Assembly: GCF_023278565.1 (NCBI RefSeq)
Contig: NC_064678.1
Location: forward strand, 5,890,001 to 5,954,000
DNA length: 64,000 bases
From: Colletotrichum lupini
Lineage: Eukaryota > Ascomycota > Sordariomycetes > Glomerellales > Glomerellaceae
Direction of reading: 5' to 3'
A model generated the notes under the pieces. It ran no database searches, had not been told where the DNA came from, and was given only the letters and a program-made list of their open reading frames with translations. Shown here one piece after another: positions 1 to 11,057 of this stretch (positions are counted from its first letter, which is position 1; every line of letters begins with the position of its first letter). Position numbers and translations under genes: made by a program.

Positions 1-393
1 TTTCTACCGTCTCTTGGCGTAGGATCTAACTTTTCTCTGCTCTTGACACAGGATGCGGGACATGTCGAACAGCCCGTATCAAGTGCGACGAGGCGCGCCC
101 GTTCTGCAAGCAGTGCGAGCGTCGTGGTGTCGAGTGTGTCGGATACCAGATACATCTGAAATGGGTTGAGATTAGCGATATCAGCCCGGATAGCCAATCT
201 GCAAGCAAGAGCGTCATCAAACCCCGAAGTTCTTTGACGATTTGTCCATCAAAAAAGTCGGCCGCGTGTAGGAAAAAAGCTATCCCCCCGACATCCGTAG
301 CACGCAGTCTGTCAGTGGGCCCGAAACTTCATTCGTCGTCAGATGCCTTCATTTTCAGACACTAGGCCGACTCTTTGCCGGATCTTATATATC
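1..393 (+). pseudogene. 5' part of a Zn2Cys6 transcription factor gene, split by a copia element
   Basis: Bases 1-51 look like the end of an intron (acceptor CAG at 49-51). From 52 the frame encodes a Zn(II)2Cys6 binuclear cluster with Cys spacing 2-6-6-2-6: CGTCRTARIKC, then CKQC and a final C, followed by GYQIHLKW. The GYxxxLxW tail is typical of fungal regulators that carry the PF11951 (Fungal_trans_2) domain. The upstream exon with the start codon lies outside the window. The frame meets a TAG at 363-365 and is then cut at 393 by the LTR; ATATC at 389-393 is the target duplication. The continuation is at 7429-8678 in the same frame once the element and one ATATC are removed. The protein would be a nuclear DNA-binding regulator of unknown targets. 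The TAG may come from a C-to-T change in CAG or may lie in an unrecognised intron. Calling the gene broken is well supported; its exact exon structure is not. Confidence 0.85.
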
Positions 394-595
394 TGTTGGT
401 ATCCCTATTACAGGGTAGTTAGTTCGAACCGTAGTTAACGAAGAGATTAATTAAACTATATAAATATCTGCGTAGGTATAAAAAAGAGGTTCTAACCGTA
501 GGTTAGGCTAGCTACGATAATTATAAATAGGGCCCCTAATTAGCCCCTGCGCAGTCGGCTATATACCGTAGTTAAATTAAACTTCTAATCCGATA
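394..595 (-). repeat. 3' LTR of copia copy 1
   Basis: The 202-bp LTR pairs with 7222-7423. In minus-strand terms it is the downstream LTR. It carries more C-to-T and G-to-A changes than its partner. Confidence 0.93.
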
Positions 596-3500
596 CTAAC
601 TTTCTCTTTCTTTTATCGATTTAACTACTATAGTTAGAGGTATAATTCGACCTCGGGCCCGTTTACTAAGTCGTCTCTTTTTCTCCCTTTTCTTTACTCT
701 TTTTATATAACCTATCCCTCTATTCGTATAATAACTTTTTTATTACTTACGAATTACTCTAATCCCTTATTTAGTACTATTTTTATAAAAGCGTTTACGA
801 GGTTATTTTTATTATTAATCTAACGAATCTCGAGTATTTCGCGCCTTTTATATAATTACCTAAGGGCTATAATATCGATTATAAGCCTCTTTTCCTTTAT
901 CGTTCTTAATTTAACGAGGTATTTATATAGTAAGTAGGAATCTATATAAATAACCGTTAAAATAAGTAAAAAGCTAATTCGATCGGTAATCTTCTTTAGC
1001 GTTATTAAAATCGTATAAAAGAGATTAACGCCGTTAATTATATTATAAACCTTTAACGCTAGTACACTTCTCGTTACCTACTTACTTTTAGTTAATAAGT
1101 AATAAATTATATTACCGTATATAATAAATTCGCTCTCGCTTATACTCTCGTTAACTAGGATAATAATATACCCTAATTACGAAGTAAGGTCGTTATTATT
1201 CGTAAATAACCTATCGATAAAGACGTAAAGCTTGCTAGTTATAAGGTCGATTAGGTAATAGACGAGACCTCGATTAAGATTTATCTACTACTACTTAAGC
1301 TGCTTATTAAGTACTTTAACGTCTCGTTTAGTTAGATCTATAGCCTACGCTACCCTAACGTAATTAAAAGTCGCCTCGGGCTAATAAATACTTATAATAT
1401 ATACCCCTTGCGCGAGCTTAGTTTTATACCGCTTTTTAACGTTAGTTATATTTAAATCGACGAGGTTAATCTTTTTACCCTACCCCTTTTATTAAAAAAC
1501 GACGGGTTCCTTTTTAATTATAAGAATCCCGCTGTTAAATATTAAGGGGGTATTTATTATAAAGACCTCTTTTAGCTTCGCTACGAAGCCCGCTTTTTAA
1601 AGCTCTTTATCCTCCTTTTTTATAAAGTTAATATTAAATAGGCTTAATATATCGTCGGTCTATATTCCGACGATCTTAAATTAGTCGCTTTTATACTCCG
1701 TAATTAGTAGGCACGGGTCGTACGTAGAGGTAACTATTAATAGTTAATTAATATAAAAATCGTAGTAAGTGGCCTACTAATAGGTGCCCGATTTTACGAG
1801 CCTATATAGTAGCTTAAGTACTTTAATAATCGTGCCTTCTAGGTACTTACTAGCTATTTCTTTTAGTAGATAGGCTAGGATTCTCCTTATAAGCCCTGTG
1901 GCCGATTAGGTATAGGCCTAGGTAATATTACGGTTCTAAATCTCGTATCCCTTCTTCCGTAGCGATATTATTAATACTATTATTAATCGTTAGCTATAGC
2001 GCTATATAGTGGGCGATTATATAAGTAGCGTCGCCTTTTTAACGTCGCCGTACCCCTAAATTACGTATCTAGACTTCTTATATAGCTAAGGTGTTCCTTT
2101 CTTTTTAAATTTTACGAACTATTCGTAATTTAAATATGCGGAGGTTTATATGTTTTTCTAGGTTATATAAGATAAATCGATAGACCCCTCGATTATAAAG
2201 AGTGTCTATTTTAATAAGATCTAATCCCTTATACGGCTTTTTAGTAGTTATAATTACGCCTTCTTTACGTAGTTTAACCGCTAGCTCGAAATCGGCTTTC
2301 TCTTTTACTATATAAAAGGTATTAATTACCTCGTCGCTAGTAATAAATTGCCGTATTAGGGCTTGCCGTCGTAGTCTTTTATAACGTCTCGCTAGTAGTA
2401 TTAATGCCCTTTTAGTAATTTTCTTTTCCTCGTTATTTATTAGTACTACTACGACGATTTCGTCGAGGATAATTTCTTATACCTCTACTACGGGTTATAT
2501 AGTTTCCCCTAGCTCTTCTTCTTCTTATAGGTTAGAAATTACCTCGTTAAGATCTATATAGTACGGTCTAACTACTATAATTAATACTTCGAGTAGCTAG
2601 TCGCGATCTCTTATAACTATATAAGAGCGCTCGTTAATAGAAATTAACTTATATAGCCTAGTTTATTATTAGGTAATTTCGTACTATACTCGTATATCCG
2701 AATTTAGTAGTATATTTAAATTATCCCCTATATCGGGCCTATTGCGCGTAGTAATTACCTTGTTAATTTACCTTTTTATACTTACTTTGCGCAGTGCTTA
2801 TATTATTTTTTTAACTACTTAGGCTCGTTAGCTTATGCCTAGCGACGGTAGCGAGGCTAAGGTTATTTTTAAATATGCTCTAAATACTAATAGCGTTAAT
2901 ATAAGTCCGTTAGGCCCTATAGTATCGTTATAGTATTTAAGTACTATTTAGAAGCATTCGTCGTTAGTAAAATCCGGATTTTCTTTTTTAATAATTCTAA
3001 ACGCCCTTTTTAACTACTAGTATGCCCTTTTTACTTTTTTAATACTATAGTGCGCTTTAACGGGTACGACTTTTAGCTATATACCGTAGGCCGTCGTATT
3101 ATCCTTAAATTCTGCCGACTTAAAGCTAGTACTAGCGTCGGTTCTAATACTATCTAGCGGTCCTTAGTATATATCGATCTAGTTTTTTTATAGGGCTGCC
3201 TATACTATCTTTACTTATAAATCCTAGAGGAATTGCCCTACTTAGAAAGATATAGCTACGTCGATTATATATAGTACTAGCCGACTATTTAAATAGAAGA
3301 TATCGACGACTATTTCCTAGTTAAAGTTGAGCTTATTACACAATTTAAACTTAAATCTGCGTAGGCTCTGCGTATTTATTTAGTATTAATAATATACTTT
3401 TATTAACTACTCTAGCGCCCCTATTTCGATATTATTATTACTTAATTATTTTAAGAGGTTATATAGCCTCGTAACCGACAGGTACCCGAATCTCTAGTAT

Positions 3501-6500
3501 AGTCTTCTAAGCTTACTTTCCGTTAGGTAATTAATCGACTTTATATTATTAATAAGCTTTATAAACGCATGCCCCCATCGTCGTTCGACTATCTTAAAGT
3601 GCTTACTACTAGAGATTCTGTTCTTTGTATTATCGAATATAATACCTAGTTAATCTATATTTTTTAAATATAAGAGAAATAGGGTATTAACGGGTAAAAT
3701 ATAGAAAGTTATCGTTCCGAAGTATGTCTTTATTTTTATTATACCTAGGGCGACGATTTCCTTATCTAAGCTAAAACTAATCCTCGTAATACTTACCGTT
3801 AACGTATTAAGCGTTACTAGCGCGATCTTCTATAGTGCCTAGAATTACCCTTTTTTTTTAGTTAACTATTACAATACCTTAGTATTTAGAATAATCCTAT
3901 AAAAATTATCTAGGCCGTACCTTTTGCTTATATAAAATACTTATACGAGCTTAGTATTTAAAGGATCTAAGTAGTATAAAAAGGACCCCTCTAGCTACCC
4001 CTAGATTTGCTTAGTATTATATTCCTTTTTTTTAAATATCGAGAGAGATAGCGTCTTCTCTTTAATTATTAAGAGAATGGGCTTTGGCCCTATTAAATTC
4101 GCCCTTTCGGCCGCCTCCGTATCCGTTATCTAAAGGACCTTCCCTTACTATTTATAAATAAAAGCCTATTTATTAAGAGCTTTTACTACCCTCTATTTGT
4201 TTAGTTTCGTATATCCTCCGGAGGCTAACGGGGCGAAAAAAGAGTAGTTAATATCGTCGATTTCGTCGTAATCTAATTTATTAGTATAGGGGGTAAGATC
4301 TTCCTTATCTTCCGAATCTCTTATGGGGGGTATATACTTTAGGCCGCTACTTTAGCTACCGTTACTAGGTTCTATATCCCTAGATCTGCCCTTATATATA
4401 ACGAGGAATTAGTTAAACCGACGAGGGCTAGTTTTACTATTTACTACCCTCGACTTTTTATACTATTCGTACGATTTAGTACGCTCTTCTTTAGAGTAGT
4501 TACTTAACTAATATCTATTTTCTTTATAAATATAGTATTGCTTTTTTTATTACCCTGCCCGTAAGTTAAATCTCTACTTATTCGACGAATTTAGGCCTCC
4601 TTATTAGCGATTACCGTATCTAGCCTCTTTTCCCTTTTTATTATACGTTCGATCGACTTAATATTACTAATAAGGGCCGTCGTATGCTTAGAAATAGGTT
4701 TAGCGCGGTATTTTTATTTTAATATTAAAGCTAGATCTTAGCTTTGAGTAAAGCGTCTCGTAGTCTTTGGGTGCTTAATATAGGGTGATTTTTATTTTTA
4801 ATATACGCTAGATTACGGTATAAAAATATCTAACTTTCCGCTCGTTTATCCTCTTATTTAGCTAGGTTTTCGCTAGCTTATTAATTCGATCGATAAGCTC
4901 TTTAAGGATCTTTACTTATAATTTGCCCTCTATTATCTTAGCTATAGATACGAAAGAAATCGCTCGTAGCTTAAATAGGAGCTCTAGGTTCTTATCGTAG
5001 GTTTTAAAGCGGCTTCGGATTGCGTTAATTATACTAAGAAAGTCGTTTCGATCGAGATTACGTACTACTTCGTAGTAATAATTAAAAGCTTTACTTATAA
5101 GTACGATATTAATTACTAAATAGTACTAGTGTTCCCTAATTCCGACTTTTTTATAATAATCGTAAAATATTGTTAGGGTTTTTTATAAGACCTTATACTT
5201 CCCCCCAGAGTATAATTTCTTTTTTAAAAAGATCTTTTTAAGGTCTATAAATTGCCTCGTATTCGCTACTAGATTTTTAGTATTTATATACGAACCCTGC
5301 GTCGCTACGTACTATTAGTAACTTCGGGTCGTTTACCTCCTTTTTTATTAGCCGATCGGCGCCGAATTTCGTATTAGTAGCGGTAACGAGTTATAGATCG
5401 AAATAGGTAGAATTGTTAATTATCGTACTTCTAGTATTATATTTTGCCCCGGTATATCCTTTTATAATAATAGATTTCCGTTAGTAATTATAAAGAGGAA
5501 ATCTAAGTCGTTTACCCTTTTTCTAAATTCGTTAAAGCAATTATACGCTCTATCGACCTATACCTAGTTTTATAATATAAATTCCTCCTCTATAATTATT
5601 ATTATTAATATTTCGTATAGCTCTCGTAATTATAATTACGCTAGTAATACCCCTCGCCCGTAGAGGAATCTATTAACTACTTTTATAATTCTTAGGCTTG
5701 CGCTTATGAACTATTTATCTAGTTAGTAGCTAAGGTTGTCTATAATCTTATAAAATAGGAGTTACCCCTATAGCCCCTTTTTTTTATAGACCTTAGTTAA
5801 ATAGATTAATACTACGTTAATTTACTCGCCGTTAGGCTAATCCGCGATTCTATATATCTATATCCCTTAATAATCCGGGTTAATATTTACTTACTTATAA
5901 AGGATTAAGATTTTATTTAAGATCGGGTTTTATCCTCTTTTTTTTTACCTTAACTTACTAAGGGTCGTGCTCTAGCTTATGCCTATATTAGCGGTTATTA
6001 GTATATTTAATCTTAATAAGGATATATTTAATCCGCGCGCAGGTCGTAGCAAATCTATGCTTTTACTACTTAACGAATTTATTAGGGTTTAAGAGATTCC
6101 CGCTTCCTCTCGCTATTTTGCTACTATTCTCGTTTTTACTATTTTTAGTAATTACTACTATCTTTCTAAATCGCTAGCTATCGTACTTACTAAGATCCTC
6201 TTTTTTATTTAATAAAAAAGGGTAGGTTTTAGTAGTTCTTTTTAATAATAATAGCGGCAGACGTTTATATTACTATAAGAAAATATAGTAATTAGTCTCG
6301 GGATCTTTACTAGTTACCGATTTCCGCTATCCCGTATATTTCTAGCCTCCTAAGCCTCGTGCTCTTTATAATTTCTAAATAGCTTCCTTAGTTAATTTCT
6401 CGAAATTAGTAATCTCGTGCCGGGAGCTAGTATAAAAAAGAAGCCCTTTAGCGGCCCTCTAGAGGATTCTTTTCTTTTCCCCTTAGATCCTCGTCTTTTT

Positions 6501-7221
6501 AGCCTTTTTTTAGGTTAATAATAACTCTAGCGGGAGGTCGCAAGACTACTTTAAAATAGCCGCCTTTTTCCTAAGTTAATCTTTAAGATCCGTAATACTC
6601 TTAGTTCGATACTATTAGGACCTCTAAATCCCCTCCTCTCTCGTTAAACCGTCCCTTATATTATATTCCTAAGTAATACCCGGGGGGTAGTTAAGGGAGC
6701 TACGAGGAGGTTGTCTAGATCGCGGGCTTAAGGTCGTACTTATAAAATCTTCGTAATAATAGACTTTCCTATATACTATAAATCTCTTAGCTTAATAACT
6801 CCTATAGGGTTACTTTTATTACTAAATAAGAATATCTACGTTTAGAGATCCCCTTCTTCGATCGCGCGGTGCTCTTTTATACCGTACTTTTACTAATTTA
6901 ACTAGTTAATTTCTAATTATAGGCCGGCCGCGGAAAAATCGTTTAATAAAAAAGCTACTCAGGGTAACGGTAAAAGGCTAGTTACTTAAGTAGTTCCGTT
7001 AATTAACGTAGTTTAACGTAATAAACGTCGACCTCTCGTAGGTAGTAAAGGGCTACGATTACTCGATTCTATATAGTATTTAAAAATCGCCCCCTTTTTC
7101 GTCTACTTCCGTAAGGTTAATTAGTACGAATCTCCTATTTTATATAGTATTAAGAGGTCGTCTCTTCTGCGTAGCGAGATACCTTACCGATTTATAATAA
7201 TAGAATTTAATTACTAATTAG

Positions 7222-7423
7222 TATTAATATCCCTATTATAAAGTAGTTAGTTCGAACCGTAGTTAACGAAGAGATTAATTAAACTATATAAATATCTACG
7301 TAGGTATAAAAAAGAGGTTCTAACCGTAGGTTGGGCTAGCTATAATAATCGTAAATAGGGCCCCCAATTAGCCCCTGCGCAGTCGGCTATATGCCGCGGT
7401 CGAATTGGACTTCCAATCCGACA
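7222..7423 (-). repeat. 5' LTR of copia copy 1
   Basis: This LTR pairs with 394-595 and is the same length. Its outer end (about 7375-7423) keeps unmutated GC-rich sequence, including CCGCGGTCGAATTGGAC, and ends CCGACA next to the ATATC duplication. Its inner end is RIP-mutated (TATTAAT for TGTTGGT). Confidence 0.93.
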
Positions 7424-7428
7424 ATATC

Positions 7429-8678
7429 CCAACCCTGAAGAATACGCTACCATACGGCAACCATATCTTGCCTTTGTCTGGAAGGAGAATTCCATCCTTC
7501 TTCCAGCGGTCCTGGCTGCCGGGTCCGCCCATCTTTACGCACTCGGGAAGCTCAAACATGCAGAAACTCTCGAAAGGAAACAGAGAGCACTCTCCACAAT
7601 GGTGGCCTGCGTAAAGCAGCCTAGAACCATATCGAATCCCCAGTTTCAGACGTCGTTCCCAGTGTATTTGAGTGAAGAGGCGATTGCAGCATCAGCAGCG
7701 CTCGTTGGCATGGAAATCATGCAAGGGTCACATACACCATCAATCATCCCTCTTCTTCGAGGCCTTAAAGCGCAAATGCAAGAAAGACACAATTTACGAC
7801 AAAGAGTGGCCGCAAATTGGCCAATCGAAAAGGACACTCCAATGATGGCAGTGAACGTCAAGATGAGGGCTTACATCGACACGTTCTGCTGCGTACCTTG
7901 CGCAACACACCCGGTCTTTGACGAGCAGGCCTGGCAAGATCTCATCCTCCCAAAATGTCAAGACTGCTCTGCCGCCAATGGGCCAGACATTGTTTTCGGC
8001 TACTCGATGCGCATCTTGCCGGTGATTGGAGCAGCAGCCTCGCTGGTTGACGACTTCTTCCAAACGATGATTATGCCCGAGGACTTTGTCTCTTCTCGAT
8101 GTCATCTCCTAGAAAAACTTGAATCAGCTTGCCAAGATCTTCCACCTCCTCAACATCAGCCAGATCCAAATACTGATCCATCGGCTCCGCCAACGAGTCT
8201 CAAAATCCGCGATGCCAACGCCTGCATCGCAGCCGCCCGGGCCCACAGCCTGGCAACACAAATCTTCCTGCTCCGCGCGGACGAGGGTGACTCAAGCACG
8301 TTGGCAGCCGAACGTCCCACAAAGCATCCCCTGGCTTTGGTGGAGCAGCTATCCGACGCCGTTGCCGCCGTGCCGCTCGACACGCATGCGGCGACCATGA
8401 TGGTTTGGCCCGTGTTTGTGCTCGGCTGCGAGAGCATGGCGGTGAGCGCACGGCGGTATGAGGTAGAAGACCTGTTTGAGAGGATTATCGACAAGCAGAA
8501 GCTTCTCGATATCTCAGTGGCGCTCAAGATGCTGCGGGAAAATGTTTGGACGGGCGGTGTGACAAACACTGCGAGCCCTGCGAGTAATTTGTCCCCTGCA
8601 GAAGAGCCGTGTCGATATACACAGAATCAGTGGGTCAAAATGTGTTGGAAAGAGCGGCTGCAACTTTGTTCGGCATAG
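7429..8678 (+). pseudogene. 3' part of the split Zn2Cys6 transcription factor (Fungal_trans_2-like region)
   Basis: The frame entering from 393 continues at 7429 as PNPEEYATIRQPYLAFVW, then a helical stretch with ILLPAVLAAGSAHLYALGKL, and runs open to TAG at 8676-8678. The first ATG is at 7599 and would give 359 residues. The end (MMVWPVFVLGCESM...R...LENVW-like) matches the C-terminal pattern of PF11951 regulators, where a W-P-hydrophobic-GC-E segment precedes a conserved VW. The segment shows no RIP and keeps normal codon use, so the reading frame is not eroded. It could only be expressed alone from a promoter in or near the LTR, and such a product would lack the zinc cluster. The gene is convergent with the MFS gene at 18309, with two transposons between them. 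Confidence 0.85.
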
Positions 8679-8840
8679 GAAAACTACATGTACCTTACAA
8701 GTCTGCAATGACCGCAGATCTCACGACTGTGCGTGCAATCTATGACGCAGTAACCACATGTACTCGTACGAGAGATGAGATAGAAGATGGGAGGTAATAT
8801 TGGACTTTTGGATAATGATGATGATTCTATCTATATTCTA

Positions 8841-8887
8841 AGTCGACCTACCCCCTTTTGGCTACCCCCCCCTTTTGGCCACCCTAT
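8841..8887 (+). repeat. Left terminal inverted repeat of the pogo-type element
   Basis: These 47 bp are complementary to 10681-10727 with a few C/T or G/A mismatches. The repeat contains two tandem versions of a CCCCCTTTTGGCYAC motif, a possible double transposase-binding site. Confidence 0.9.
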
Positions 8888-10680
8888 TTCTCTATCCTAG
8901 CTACCGTATTAAAACCCTACCTACGATTTTTAAACTACTATAATAATTATAAAAATCGTCTAAATATAATTCTTTTTTATATACTTATTTATCGATATAT
9001 AATAGTCTCGTATACCGAAAATAAAGTTATTTAGGCTTTTAAGGCTATTAGAAGAGGTCTCTTAGTTAATCGGGCCTTAATTAAGTTCGGAGTTTTAAAG
9101 TTAACTTTTTATAACCGTAAAAAAGGCTACTAAATAAGGGTAATAGTATTTATAAACTTTTAGAGGCTTTTTTTATAATAAAAAGATTAGCTAGTTTAAT
9201 AAGTTCGTATTTAGTATAATCTAAGTATTATACTAACTTATAAATAGCTTATAAAATTCGCTAAGCGAGTTCTAAGATCCTAGGGGGATATAAATCCTCT
9301 TAAGAAAAGATAGATAGACGCTTTTTTAAAGAAGAACTTATTAATTAAGGTTTAGAGAAGTCGTATTATTAATTCGAAGTATCTAAATAGGGCTACTACT
9401 AATATAATTAAGTTATAATTTAGATTACTTAATATATTAAAGATTAGCGATATTAAATAGGCTAATAAGTATAATATAAATAAAACTAGTATCCTAGAGG
9501 GTAAGGGATTTAATAGCCTAGTTTTAAATAAAGTAAAGACTATAATAATATAAAGAAAAGAGCTTAGTTCGCGTACTTAAGTATTTATAATTAAATATAT
9601 TTTTATTAATAATCGAGCTATTAAATTACTAATTATATATAAGGGAAAGTCGGTATAGTAATAGTGATTTTTACTTAAACTTAACCCTTATACTAGTTAG
9701 GAGTTTATAATAATAAATAATAGCTAAACAATTAATAAAACTACTTTTAAATAGTTAAAAATAGTATTCTTATTATAAACTAAGACCCCCCCCTTTAGGG
9801 GGCTTAGTATATTTAATAAGCCTCGATTATTAATTCTAAATAGTTATAGGAGTTATATAACAATAGAATTTATATAAGAATGCTATAGAAATAATATTTA
9901 CTTACTATTCTTATTATTATATACTTTTTATATCCTCTAGCCGTTAGATATAGCTATATTTAGACTTATTAAGTTTAAGTATAAAAAGGAGCTTAGTAAG
10001 GAGGATATAATAGATAATTTTATTATCGTTAGAAAGCGGTACTTTTTAAGTTATTATTAAAAAGCTCGTTTAGCTAGTCTAACGTTATTAAATATACGAA
10101 GTAAGTAGAAAGTAACTAGACTATATCCTCTTAATATAGCTAGACTACTTACTAATTTAATAGTTCTACCTAACTTAGTTATACTAACTAAAAAGACCGT
10201 AAATACTAAGTAAGTAATTAGTAATATTAAAAAAGCTATTAACTAGGTATTAGCGGCGTCTATTATTAACTAGTTAATACTTAGGAAGGCTAGCGAGCTT
10301 TATAATTAGTTAAAGTTATTTATAAAGCTTAGTCTAAATTATAATACTTAACGACTACTATTTAAAAAAGTAAAAAAGGTATTTAGTAAATAAGCTTATT
10401 ATTTAGTAATATCTTAGTATTATATTTGAGTTTTAAAAGCTAAAGTTAACTAATTAAGGCTATAGAAAAAAAAGAGTATATTAATAAACCTAAATACTAA
10501 GTTTACGAATATTTAGGATATATAGAGAGCTTAGGAGGACTCTAGCGACTATTTAGTTAGTCCTAGTCGACTTATAGGGGTCGAATTACTTAGAGAGAAT
10601 AATAATTATATTATTATAGTAGTAAAAGATAGTTAATTAATTAAGTATAGTTAGTAACGATATTTTAATACTATGTTTTG

Positions 10681-10727
10681 ATAGGGTGGCTAAAAGGGGG
10701 GGGTGGCTAAAAGGGGGTAGGTCGACT
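10681..10727 (-). repeat. Right terminal inverted repeat of the pogo-type element
   Basis: This is the mirror of 8841-8887, ending GGTAGGTCGACT followed by the TA duplication. It shows the same doubled GGGGG/TTTT module with RIP-like transitions. Confidence 0.9.
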
Positions 10728-10852
10728 TATATATTTTAATCGCTCGAGGTTCTAAGTATAGATGTTTGATAAATAAAGGCTATTTAATAAGAATGTAACT
10801 AGTGACTAGTTTATAGTATAGTATTCGATATAGGAAAAGGGGGGTATCTTTT

Positions 10853-11057
10853 CATTAGTATCCCTATTATAGGGTAGTTAGTTCGAACCGTAGTTAACGA
10901 AGAGATTAATTAAACTATATAAATATTTACGTAGTAAGTATAAAAAGGAGGTTTTAATTATAGGTTAGGCTAGCTACGATAATTATAAATAGGGCCCTTA
11001 ATTAGCCCCTATATAGTCGGTTATATACCGTAGTTAAATTAGATTTCTAATCCGATA
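10853..11057 (-). repeat. 3' LTR of copia copy 2
   Basis: The 205-bp LTR pairs with 18068-18272 and is RIP-mutated throughout. Confidence 0.9.

Larger units (their letters stand above)
394..7423 (-). mobile_element. Ty1/copia LTR retrotransposon, RIP-degraded (copy 1)
   Basis: This 7030-bp element has two 202-bp LTRs and a perfect 5-bp target duplication (ATATC at 389-393 and 7424-7428). Read on the minus strand, the LTR starts TGTCGGATTGGAAG and ends GGATACCAACA. RIP has destroyed the coding region, but relics of one gag-pol frame can be read on the minus strand. They are a gag zinc-knuckle-like stretch (about 4480-4560, of the CxxCxxxxGCWS type), an integrase stretch (about 3230-3340, pattern EIVVDIFYL then DVA), reverse transcriptase across about 1500-2700, and RNase H near 1000-1300 (DL-S-LGYIIVLANE type). 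Integrase before RT defines Ty1/copia. A purine-rich tract on the minus strand lies just inside the 3' LTR (about 597-615). CpA and TpG are nearly absent while CpG survives. The copy lacks two internal segments found in the copies at 10853 and 49888. No intact protein is encoded. Confidence 0.95.
8841..10727 (+). mobile_element. pogo/Fot1-type (Tc1-mariner superfamily) DNA transposon, RIP-degraded
   Basis: This 1887-bp element has 47-bp terminal inverted repeats beginning AGTCGACCTACCCCC and a TA duplication at each side (8839-8840 and 10728-10729). Inside, on the plus strand, is a degraded transposase. About 9001-9130 reads like the N-terminal helix-turn-helix of pogo transposases (ENKVI-ALKAIRRGLSVNRALIKFG pattern interrupted by TAG/TAA). 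About 9918-9995 keeps PLDIAIFRLIKFKYKKEL, matching the QPLD...F..LK..Y block of the DDE_1 (PF03184) domain. Stops are mostly TAA/TAG. Length and TA target fit Fot1-like elements. No active transposase can be made. Confidence 0.9.

Noticed and set aside
394..7423. Possible CRISPR-like or other regularly spaced repeats in AT-rich blocks
   Set aside because: The repetitive look comes from the reduced alphabet left by RIP. No regular repeat-spacer spacing exists, and the blocks are explained as copia elements.
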